Assembly: GCA_044233495.1 (NCBI GenBank)
Contig: JBIIJX010000024.1
Coordinates: 1-18,552 of the forward strand
Source: UBA10649 sp044233495
GTDB taxonomy: Bacteria; Actinomycetota; Actinomycetes; S36-B12
DNA length: 18,552 nt
Reading direction: 5' to 3'
In this document: piece after piece, positions 10,101 through 14,929 of the stretch
Layout: each line of letters begins with the position of its first letter
Position numbering within the stretch: the first letter of the stretch is position 1
Position numbers and translations under genes: made by a program
Notes under the pieces: model-generated
Told to the model about the DNA's origin: nothing
The model's database searches: none
Seen by the model: the letters and a program-made list of their open reading frames with translations, nothing else

Positions 10101-10134
10101 CGGCCATCATGAAACGACGGCGATCATGAAGGGG
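10101..10134. repeat. 17-bp imperfect tandem duplication
   Basis: The units starting at 10101 and 10118 match at 12 of their first 13 positions (CGGCcATCATGAA against CGGCgATCATGAA). The duplication copies the start-codon region of the membrane gene and shifts it out of frame, which produces the mini-ORF. Confidence 0.6.
10109..10129 (+). CDS. Candidate six-codon leader ORF (MKRRRS)
   Basis: ATG at 10109 has a strong Shine–Dalgarno GGAGGTGA (10093-10100) at an 8-nt spacing. It encodes MKRRRS and stops at TGA (10127-10129), which overlaps the ATG of the next gene (ATGA, 10126-10129). The three Arg codons are CGA, CGG and CGA. The downstream gene has no comparable binding site, so ribosomes ending here could re-initiate on it. 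The ORF lies within a 17-bp imperfect tandem duplication and could be an accident of it. Confidence 0.35.
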   Translation: MKRRRS

Positions 10135-10551
10135 GTGTCCATCACCGGGCTCGTCCTCGGCGTGGTGGCCCAGCTCGTCATGTTCTCCCCGGTGATCGGG
10201 GCGCTGCTGGGTGCCGCGGGCTTCGTCGAGGGAGGCTGGGCCCTGCTGTTCTTCACCGTGCCCGTCGGCCTGGTGCTCGCCGTCGTGGCGGCCATCCTGT
10301 GCATCATCGCTGCGGGAATGAGCCTGCGGCGCGGGACAGGCTCACGAGTGCCCTCGATCCTGGGCATCGCGCTCGTGATCGTCGGGCTGCTGCTTCAGCC
10401 GGTGTGGGTCGGCTTCGTGGTGGTGGGGGCCGACCCGGTCCTCATCATCGTGTCGCTCGCCCTGGCGCTGGGCCTGACTCTGGTCGGTGTCGTGCTGTGC
10501 ACGCTGAGGGGATTGCGGGGGGCTGGAAGCCGGCCTGTTGTAGTCGGATAG
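10126..10551 (+). CDS. Unassigned four-helix membrane protein
   Basis: I do not recognise a named family for this 141-residue protein. It is almost wholly hydrophobic, with four predicted membrane segments (about 4-24, 39-66, 76-98 and 103-125), a basic loop SLRRGTGSR between the second and third, and a basic C-terminal end. The reading frame is supported by GC-rich third positions and by its place 36 bp after the DUF3566 gene on the same strand. The start is uncertain: ATG 10126 lies 25 nt from the nearest strong Shine–Dalgarno, which instead serves the overlapping mini-ORF. The stop TAG (10549-10551) is 17 bp before tRNA-Ile. Confidence 0.8.
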   Translation: MKGVSITGLVLGVVAQLVMFSPVIGALLGAAGFVEGGWALLFFTVPVGLVLAVVAAILCIIAAGMSLRRGTGSRVPSILGIALVIVGLLLQPVWVGFVVVGADPVLIIVSLALALGLTLVGVVLCTLRGLRGAGSRPVVVG

Positions 10552-10554
10552 CAT
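10549..10554 (+). promoter_or_regulatory. Weak candidate -10 box for tRNA-Ile
   Basis: TAGCAT fits TANNNT and would give a transcript starting around 10561, 8 nt before the mature tRNA. It overlaps the stop codon of the preceding gene and no clear -35 box is seen. Confidence 0.25.
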
Positions 10555-10568
10555 TCTGCCTCGCACGC

Positions 10569-10643
10569 GGGCCTATAGCTCAGTTTGGTTAGAGCGCTTC
10601 CCTGATAAGGAAGAGGTCGGTGGTTCAAGTCCACCTAGGCCCA
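10569..10643 (+). tRNA. ileT: tRNA-Ile (GAT anticodon)
   Basis: The 75-nt sequence folds into a full cloverleaf. The acceptor stem is GGGCCTA/TAGGCCC, the D stem GCTC/GAGC, and the anticodon stem CTTCC/GGAAG with loop CTGATAA (anticodon GAT). The T arm is GGTGG-TTCAAGT-CCACC and the discriminator base is A. The CCA end is not encoded. A tRNA-Ile downstream of gyrA is common in actinobacteria. The symbol is by position only. Confidence 0.97.
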
Positions 10644-10648
10644 CTTCG

Positions 10649-10969
10649 TCACACCAGCCAGACGATGTCTGCGCCTTCCCTCGTGGTCCTCATCACCCGC
10701 AGGGCCGGGCCCCAAGGATGCTCGGCCTCCACGACCTCGACGACTCCACTGATCGCCCAGGGCACGCGAACCCCGTAGCTGTCGAGGTCGAGCCGGATGC
10801 CGTCTGCTGTGAGGGTGGCATCGATGAGGAGATCCGGCTCATCCCATGGCCGCGCGCGGGGGCCGAACGGCTGGCCCTCATCGCCGGTGAACACCCCGCA
10901 TACGGCTGATGGCCTGGCCAGTACCCGGTCGAGCCACTGCTGCAGGAGTCGACGGTGGTCGGCGGTCAT
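10649..10969 (-). CDS. Hypothetical protein, 106 residues
   Basis: I do not recognise this family. From ATG at 10969 the product has 106 residues, no membrane segment and no signal peptide. It starts MTADHRRLLQQWLDRVLARPSA and continues with alternating acidic and hydrophobic stretches (DLLIDATLTADGIRLDLDSYG, WAISGVVEVVEAE) that suggest a small beta-rich fold. The start is chosen because GAAGGG lies 6 nt upstream; the frame stays open further upstream but would run into the divergent DLW-39 gene. It ends 5 bp after tRNA-Ile and is the only minus-strand gene in this part of the window. Confidence 0.7.
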   Translation of the reverse strand: MTADHRRLLQQWLDRVLARPSAVCGVFTGDEGQPFGPRARPWDEPDLLIDATLTADGIRLDLDSYGVRVPWAISGVVEVVEAEHPWGPALRVMRTTREGADIVWLV

Positions 10970-11032
10970 GCGGGGCCCTTCGTCGGGGATCGCTCCCCGG
11001 AGCCAACCACACATCGACCAGACGGTCCCGGG

Positions 11033-11038
11033 TACGCT
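11033..11038 (+). promoter_or_regulatory. Leaderless -10 box of the DLW-39 gene
   Basis: TACGCT fits TANNNT and ends exactly 6 nt before the ATG at 11045. There is no Shine–Dalgarno (GCCCCC precedes the ATG), so the mRNA probably starts at or next to the A of the start codon. Confidence 0.55.
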
Positions 11039-11044
11039 GCCCCC

Positions 11045-11170
11045 ATGAAGAAGCTTCTCCTCCTCGTCGTCCTGGCCGGTGTCGGCTATCTCGTGTACCG
11101 CCAGATCATGGCCAACAAGGCCGAGCAGGACCTGTGGTCCGAGGCCACAGCCGAGCCCGACCTGCGATAG
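11045..11170 (+). CDS. DLW-39 family small protein
   Basis: This 41-residue protein starts MKKLLLLVVLAGVGYLVYRQ and contains the DLW motif (EQDLWSEATAEPD) that names the small actinobacterial DLW-39 family (about 39 residues). Residues 3-17 form a single membrane segment, leaving a short charged tail. Function is unknown. The ATG at 11045 is preferred over an open upstream extension because the family begins at this Met-Lys-Lys and because a -10 box lies 6 nt upstream. It is divergent from the 106-residue hypothetical gene (75 bp between starts) and lies 22 bp before tRNA-Ala, with which it may be co-transcribed. Confidence 0.85.
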   Translation: MKKLLLLVVLAGVGYLVYRQIMANKAEQDLWSEATAEPDLR

Positions 11171-11192
11171 TCGAGCGGGCACAGGCTCACTC

Positions 11193-11265
11193 GGGGGCTT
11201 AGCTCAGCTGGTAGAGCGCTGCCTTTGCAAGGCAGAAGTCAGGGGTTCGAGTCCCCTAGCCTCCA
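11193..11265 (+). tRNA. alaT: tRNA-Ala (TGC anticodon)
   Basis: The 73-nt sequence folds fully. The acceptor stem is GGGGGCT/AGCCTCC with one G-U pair, the D stem GCTC/GAGC, and the anticodon stem CTGCC/GGCAG with loop TTTGCAA (anticodon TGC). The T arm is AGGGG-TTCGAGT-CCCCT and the discriminator is A. The CCA end is not encoded. The symbol is by position only. Confidence 0.97.
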
Positions 11266-11281
11266 CAACCTCAACGCGGCA

Positions 11282-11300
11282 CCGGCCACATGATGGCCGG
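11282..11300 (+). terminator. Candidate hairpin terminator after tRNA-Ala
   Basis: CCGGCCA (11282-11288) and TGGCCGG (11294-11300) form a perfect 7-bp GC-rich stem with loop CATGA, 16 bp after the tRNA. No T-run follows, so it would be a U-tract-less terminator or only a processing barrier. Confidence 0.4.
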
Positions 11301-11373
11301 CATCAAGCGCTGCATCTTGCGTGGGTGTTCCGGTTGCTGTCACCCTGAGAGCCCCAGGGAATGGAGGCCCACC

Positions 11374-11727
11374 ATGAGCAGTGGCGTTCCGGCTCCGCAG
11401 GAGCTTTCCGACTCCGACGCCAAGCTGTGGGCCATGCTGGCCCACCTGTCCGGCATCATCATCGCGGTCATCGGGCCGCTGATCATCATGCTGGTGTTCG
11501 GTCCGCGGTCGGCGTTCGTCAAGAACCAGTCCACCGAGGCCCTGAACTTCCAGATCACCCTGGTCATCGCGATGGTGATCAGCTTCATCCTCACCTTCGT
11601 GGTGATCGGAGCGTTCCTGATCCCGATCGTGGCGATCTTCGGCCTGGTGTTCATGATCATCGGCGGGATCAAGGCCTACGGCGGCGAGGAGTACCGCTAC
11701 CCGATCACGCTGCGGCTGGTGAAGTAG
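11374..11727 (+). CDS. DUF4870 membrane protein
   Basis: The 117-residue product matches the DUF4870 (Tic20-like) family. A short N-terminus ends in SDAKLWAMLAHLSG, and a first membrane segment covers about 24-43. FVKNQSTEALNFQ is the conserved central motif of the family, and one long or two short further segments lie at about 58-100. The C-terminus is GGEEYRYPITLRLVK. The molecular role is unknown. ATG 11374 has GGAGG (11363-11367) at a 6-nt spacing, so the longer open frame upstream is not used. The last codons and stop lie in an 18-bp tandem duplication. Confidence 0.9.
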   Translation: MSSGVPAPQELSDSDAKLWAMLAHLSGIIIAVIGPLIIMLVFGPRSAFVKNQSTEALNFQITLVIAMVISFILTFVVIGAFLIPIVAIFGLVFMIIGGIKAYGGEEYRYPITLRLVK

Positions 11728-11748
11728 TCGCGGCTGGTGAAGTAGTCG
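11713..11748. repeat. 18-bp perfect tandem duplication over a stop codon
   Basis: CGGCTGGTGAAGTAGTCG occurs twice in direct succession (11713-11730 and 11731-11748). It duplicates the codons for RLVK and the TAG stop of the DUF4870 gene in the same frame, so a read-through ribosome would meet a second identical stop. Confidence 0.9.
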
Positions 11749-11851
11749 CGGCGAACGGGCGGCGCCAGCACACGTCTCGGCTGATTCCTGCCGGGTGAAG
11801 CCCGTCCGGGGGCTGGGTCCGGCGTGGTGGACGCGACCGTGGAGTGCGTGA

Positions 11852-11867
11852 GCGGGCGAGAGCCCGC
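11852..11867 (+). terminator. Candidate hairpin between DUF4870 gene and vapB
   Basis: GCGGGC (11852-11857) and GCCCGC (11862-11867) form a 6-bp stem closed by GAGA, a GNRA-type tetraloop. No T-run follows. It could end the DUF4870 transcript. The rest of the gap 11749-11878 shows nothing recognisable. Confidence 0.35.
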
Positions 11868-11878
11868 GCTCGCGTAGG

Positions 11879-11904
11879 TGATGTCAATGCCAGCATTGAC
11901 ATCA
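11879..11904. promoter_or_regulatory. Inverted-repeat operator of the vapBC module
   Basis: TGATGTCAATGC (11879-11890) and GCATTGACATCA (11893-11904) are perfect 12-bp arms separated by CA. A further half site (ATCAATGACA) begins at 11901. The right arm contains a perfect -35 hexamer, so bound protein would block RNA polymerase. Such operators are typical for ribbon-helix-helix antitoxin–toxin complexes. Confidence 0.8.
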
Positions 11905-11925
11905 ATGACAGCACATGGATATCGT
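11896..11925 (+). promoter_or_regulatory. vapBC promoter
   Basis: TTGACA (11896-11901) is a perfect -35 box and TATCGT (11920-11925) fits TANNNT, with 18 bp between. Transcription should start near 11932-11933, at the proposed GTG start of vapB, which implies a leaderless mRNA and excludes the upstream in-frame ATG at 11915. Confidence 0.7.
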
Positions 11926-11932
11926 CCCGGAC

Positions 11933-12184
11933 GTGGCCGTGATGACGATCCGGGATCTCGATGACGATGTCCGCGACAAGCTCCGTATCCGTGCTGCCCA
12001 GAACAAGCGGTCCATGGAGGCCGAGGTTCGAGCGATCCTGACGGCCGCCGTGGAGTCGCCGGCGGAGCGCTCCTTCGTCGATGCACTCCTTGACTTCGGC
12101 ACCCAACTCCGCGAGGCAGGGGTGGACATCAACGACCTGCTCCCCGCTCGCGACCCCTATGAGCCTCGGGTGAGTTTCGACTGA
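11933..12184 (+). CDS. FitA/VapB-type ribbon-helix-helix antitoxin
   Basis: The product (83 residues from GTG 11933) has the ribbon-helix-helix pattern of FitA-like antitoxins: a strand VAVMTIRDLDDD, then helices with RDKLRIRAAQNKRSMEAEVRAILTAAV, and a C-terminal part that should wrap the toxin. It would neutralise the PIN nuclease encoded next and bind the inverted repeat upstream to repress the operon. An in-frame ATG at 11915 lies upstream of the predicted transcription start, so I favour 11933; GTG 11939 and ATG 11942 are alternatives. The stop shares one base with the toxin start (TGATG). Confidence 0.9.
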   Translation: MAVMTIRDLDDDVRDKLRIRAAQNKRSMEAEVRAILTAAVESPAERSFVDALLDFGTQLREAGVDINDLLPARDPYEPRVSFD

Positions 12185-12603
12185 TGATCGTCGACACCAA
12201 TGTCCTGTCAGAAGTCCTGCGACCATCCCCCAGTGCCGAGGTGACGTCGTGGCTGCGTCGTCGCGAGAGCACGGTCCACATGTCGGTTGTGACGGTTCAA
12301 GAGTTGGCGTTCGGCGTGGCTCGCATGCCTCGTGGAGCGCGACGTGCGGAGTTGCAGCGGTCCATCGACGACGCCATCCGCGCATTCCACGGGCGCATTG
12401 TCCCGATCACCATCGACGTGGCGCGGACGGCAGGTCTCCTTCTCGCCGATCGACTCATGATCGGACGCCCCCTGTCGCTGCCGGACGCCCAGATCGCTGC
12501 AACGGCGCTCGTTCTCGGTCATCCCCTCGCCACGAGGAATCTCCGTGACTTCGATGGCCTCGGGATCGACGTCGTGAACCCGTGGGACGACGACGGGTCC
12601 TGA
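12184..12603 (+). CDS. vapC: FitB/VapC-type PIN-domain ribonuclease toxin
   Basis: The 139-residue product is a PIN-domain protein, a family of Mg-dependent ribonucleases that often cut tRNA or rRNA. Acidic active-site candidates are Asp4 (MIVDTNVLSE), Glu40 (VTVQELAFG), Asp101 (LPDAQIAATAL) and Asp122 (TRNLRDFDG). DTNVLSE and SLPDAQIAATA point to the FitB-like branch. The domain is full-length with no missing catalytic residue, so it is probably active; the RNA target cannot be predicted. Translation is coupled to the antitoxin by a one-base overlap. ppiA begins 35 bp downstream. Confidence 0.93.
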   Translation: MIVDTNVLSEVLRPSPSAEVTSWLRRRESTVHMSVVTVQELAFGVARMPRGARRAELQRSIDDAIRAFHGRIVPITIDVARTAGLLLADRLMIGRPLSLPDAQIAATALVLGHPLATRNLRDFDGLGIDVVNPWDDDGS

Positions 12604-12625
12604 CAACGCCGGCCCGGCCGTCTGA

Positions 12626-12631
12626 CAGGAT
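12626..12631 (+). promoter_or_regulatory. Weak candidate leaderless -10 box of ppiA
   Basis: CAGGAT, a one-base variant of TANNNT, ends 7 nt before the ppiA ATG at 12639. No Shine–Dalgarno is seen there. A CTGACA hexamer at 12600-12605 is 20 bp upstream, which is too far for a normal -35. Confidence 0.3.
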
Positions 12632-12638
12632 CACCTCC

Positions 12639-13157
12639 ATGACGACCACAGCGACCCTCCACACCAACCTCGGCGACATCAAGGTCAACCTCTTCGACCT
12701 GCAGGCGCCCAAGACAGTCCGCAACTTCACCGGCCTTGCCGAGGGAACTCAGGAGTGGACCGACCCGAAGGTGCGGGCCAAGAGCACTGCCCCCCTGTAT
12801 GACGGCACGATCTTCCATCGGGTGATCTCCGGGTTCATGATCCAGGGCGGCGATCCCCTGGGCACGGGCACCGGTGGTCCGGGGTATCGATTCGATGACG
12901 AGTTCCACCCCGAGCTGACCTTCGACCGCCCCTACCTGCTGGCCATGGCGAACGCCGGCCCCAACACCAACGGCTCGCAGTTCTTCATCACCGTCGCTCC
13001 GACGACCTGGCTCAACTTCAAGCACAGCATCTTCGGAGAGGTCGCCGACCAGGCTTCGCGTGACGTCGTCGACGCGATCGCCGCAGTCGAGACCGCACCG
13101 GGTGATCGTCCGAAGAGCGACGTCGTCATCTCGTCCATCGAGATCACCCGCGACTAG
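12639..13157 (+). CDS. ppiA: Cyclophilin-type peptidyl-prolyl cis-trans isomerase
   Basis: Cyclophilins catalyse cis-trans isomerisation of Xaa-Pro bonds in folding proteins. The 172-residue product is a single cyclophilin domain with RNFTGLAEG, the active-site segment FHRVISGFMIQGGDP (Phe59, His60, Arg61), LAMANAGPNTNGSQFFIT, and WLNFKHSIFGEV. No signal peptide is present, so it should be cytoplasmic, like mycobacterial PpiA, whose gene also lies near gyrA. The start is the ATG at 12639, because the frame upstream overlaps vapC and does not look like the family. The rhomboid gene begins 8 bp downstream. Confidence 0.95.
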   Translation: MTTTATLHTNLGDIKVNLFDLQAPKTVRNFTGLAEGTQEWTDPKVRAKSTAPLYDGTIFHRVISGFMIQGGDPLGTGTGGPGYRFDDEFHPELTFDRPYLLAMANAGPNTNGSQFFITVAPTTWLNFKHSIFGEVADQASRDVVDAIAAVETAPGDRPKSDVVISSIEITRD

Positions 13158-13165
13158 CGAGTGGC

Positions 13166-14035
13166 ATGACCGAGTCCACCCCGGAGCCGGGGTCCCTGCC
13201 GGTGTGCCCCCGGCATCCGGACCAGGCGACCGGGGTGCGGTGCACGCGTTGTCAGCGACCCGTGTGCCCGCAGTGCATGGTGCCGGCCCCTGTCGGGTTC
13301 CACTGCTCGGACTGCGTCGCCGCCGCGGCCTCCACCGCGCGCCAGGTGACCACACCGGCCGGTGGAACGCCGATCGGCCGCCCCGTGGTCACCTTCACGC
13401 TGATCGGCCTGACCGCAGCGATCTTCCTGCTGCAGTTCGTGGCGGGCATCAACGAGGTTGCCGGCGATTGGGGCATGTGGCCGGTCGGCATCGCCGTCGG
13501 AGGCGAGTGGTGGCGATTGCTGACGGCCGCGTTTCTGCACGGCTCCTTCCTGCACATCGCCTTCAACATGTATGTCCTGTTCGCCCTCGGGCCCACACTC
13601 GAGCGGATCCTCGGCCATGGTCGCTATCTGACCCTGTACGTCCTCGCGGCGCTCGGTGGCGGCGTGGCGTCGTACGTGTTCTCCGATGTTCGAACGGTGT
13701 CGGTCGGTGCCAGCGGTGCGATCTTCGGACTCATGGGCGCGCTGATCGTCGCCGGTCGTCGACTGCGCTATGACATCACGCAGGTGGTCATCCTGCTGGC
13801 GATCAATGTGGCGATCGGATTCCTCTCCGCGGGAGTCGACTGGCGTGCGCATTTCGGTGGCCTGGTGACGGGAGCGATCGTGGCGGCCATCTTCGTGCTG
13901 CCCGCTCGGCACCATCGCGCTCTGGTGCAGTCGGCGGGCTTGGTCGGTGTGGTGCTCCTGCTGGCGGCGATGGTGGCCTGGCGCACGACCCAGATCAACG
14001 ACATGCTCGCGCCCCTTGGACCCATCTCCCTGTGA
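13166..14035 (+). CDS. Rhomboid intramembrane serine protease with N-terminal zinc module
   Basis: Rhomboids cut membrane proteins within or near their transmembrane segments. The 289-residue product begins with a Cys/His-rich module (Cys14, His17, Cys26, Cys29, Cys34, Cys37, Cys47, Cys50) resembling a B-box-type zinc finger. About six or seven membrane segments follow (from about 70 to 272). Rhomboid features are HGSFLHIAFNMYVLFALG, the catalytic Ser183 in GASGAIFG, and the catalytic His229 in RAHFGGLVTG, so both dyad residues are present. Substrates are unknown. The ATG lies 8 bp after the ppiA stop with only a weak binding site, indicating an operon and probable coupling. Confidence 0.93.
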   Translation: MTESTPEPGSLPVCPRHPDQATGVRCTRCQRPVCPQCMVPAPVGFHCSDCVAAAASTARQVTTPAGGTPIGRPVVTFTLIGLTAAIFLLQFVAGINEVAGDWGMWPVGIAVGGEWWRLLTAAFLHGSFLHIAFNMYVLFALGPTLERILGHGRYLTLYVLAALGGGVASYVFSDVRTVSVGASGAIFGLMGALIVAGRRLRYDITQVVILLAINVAIGFLSAGVDWRAHFGGLVTGAIVAAIFVLPARHHRALVQSAGLVGVVLLLAAMVAWRTTQINDMLAPLGPISL

Positions 14036-14075
14036 CCGGCCCCCATCGGGGGTCACCTGCATCGAAGGAGACAAC

Positions 14076-14471
14076 ATGACCGGACGAACAGGTGCTCGCT
14101 GGGCCGGAGTGCTGGCCGTGACGGCCCTGCTGCTGGCCGGCTGCTCGGGGACGAGTGATGCCGAGAACGACCTTTCCGCAACGGTCACATCAGCGGCGCC
14201 CGTGCCGTCGGCCCAGGGCGAGATCGTGCGGATGTGGATCGGACCCGATCGCGTGGAGTGCGTCGGCGTCGCTCCGATGCAGTGCCTGCAGGTCTCCTAC
14301 AGCCAGGGGGGTGCGTCGGAGTTGTTCTACGACACGATCGCCGGGTTCGAGCCGGAGGTGGGCACGGCCTACGTGATCGACGTGCAGGTGACCGAGGTGG
14401 TCGACCCCCCGGCCGATGCTTCGAGCCGTGCCTACACGCTCATGTCGGTCATCAGCGAGGAACCTCAGTAG
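14076..14471 (+). CDS. DUF4377 lipoprotein
   Basis: The 131-residue product has a lipoprotein signal peptide: Arg-containing start, hydrophobic stretch WAGVLAVTALLLAGC, and lipobox Leu20-Ala21-Gly22-Cys23. After a Ser/Ala-rich linker (about 24-48) comes a DUF4377-like domain with WIGPDRVECVGVAPMQCLQVSY (Cys62 and Cys70), FYDTIAGFEPEVGTAYVIDV and PADASSRAYTLMSV. The protein should be anchored on the outer face of the membrane. Function is unknown; related domains occur in META-type heat-shock lipoproteins. AAGGAG (14065-14070) is 5 nt before the ATG. The gene follows the rhomboid gene by 40 bp. Confidence 0.82.
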   Translation: MTGRTGARWAGVLAVTALLLAGCSGTSDAENDLSATVTSAAPVPSAQGEIVRMWIGPDRVECVGVAPMQCLQVSYSQGGASELFYDTIAGFEPEVGTAYVIDVQVTEVVDPPADASSRAYTLMSVISEEPQ

Positions 14472-14507
14472 TCACAACCGACGCACTCGTCCACCGGCGC
14501 CACGAGG

Positions 14508-14528
14508 GCATCCACAGGTTTGTCCACA
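14508..14528 (+). promoter_or_regulatory. DnaA box pair far from oriC
   Basis: TTGTCCACA (14520-14528) is an exact actinobacterial DnaA box. GCATCCACA (14508-14516), two mismatches from TTATCCACA, lies 3 bp before it in the same orientation. They sit in the 102-bp gap between the convergent 3' ends of the lipoprotein gene and crgA, about 12.5 kb from oriC. Confidence 0.55.
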
Positions 14529-14573
14529 ACTGGGGACGAACCACACCGGTGTAAGACACCCGTGCCTGCGTGC

Positions 14574-14840
14574 CTACTTCCACTTCGTGGCGAGGACGAA
14601 TCCGCCCATGATGAAGGCGAATCCGATCGCCACGTTCACCAGGGGGCTGAGGTCACGCATGACCGGGATCGACGACCCGGCAATGTAGAACACGACGATG
14701 TAGGTCAGGCCGACGACGAAGAGCGTGACCATCGTGGGGGCCAGCCAGGACGGCGAGCCGATGCGCGCCACCTTGCGCTCCCCCTTCTGCGTAGGGGGCG
14801 GGGTGTAGACGTCCTTCTTGCGGCCCTTGGACTCAGGCAC
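14574..14840 (-). CDS. crgA: Cell division protein CrgA
   Basis: CrgA is a small actinobacterial membrane protein of the divisome that interacts with FtsZ, FtsQ, FtsI and PBPs and affects septum formation. The 88-residue product has a basic cytoplasmic N-terminus (ESKGRKKDVYTPPP), a first membrane segment at about 33-54 and a second at 67-85, and ends in the family-typical LATKWK. Length fits the 80-95 residues of known CrgA proteins. The GTG at 14840 has GGAGG 6 nt upstream on the minus strand, which decides it against a longer open frame. It is divergent from the DUF881 gene with 89 bp between starts. Confidence 0.95.
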   Translation of the reverse strand: MPESKGRKKDVYTPPPTQKGERKVARIGSPSWLAPTMVTLFVVGLTYIVVFYIAGSSIPVMRDLSPLVNVAIGFAFIMGGFVLATKWK

Positions 14841-14917
14841 GGTTGTCCTCCCGGGTGGTGGTCGCTCGGGCGACCGGTCGATGGGGTCAGCCTGCCACAT
14901 GCGCCATGCCGTCGGAT

Positions 14918-14923
14918 TACCGT
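14918..14923 (+). promoter_or_regulatory. Leaderless -10 box of the DUF881 gene
   Basis: TACCGT fits TANNNT and ends 6 nt before the ATG at 14930. No Shine–Dalgarno precedes this ATG. A leaderless transcript is therefore likely; no clear -35 is seen. Confidence 0.5.
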
Positions 14924-14929
14924 GGGCAC

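Noticed and set aside
11290..11373. Upstream in-frame extension of the DUF4870 gene to 11290
   Set aside because: The extension is Cys/Arg-rich and unlike the family, while ATG 11374 has GGAGG at 6 nt.
13154..14188. 344-codon open frame on the minus strand opposite the rhomboid gene
   Set aside because: It is antisense to a complete rhomboid gene with intact catalytic residues; its sequence is low-complexity and matches no family I recognise.
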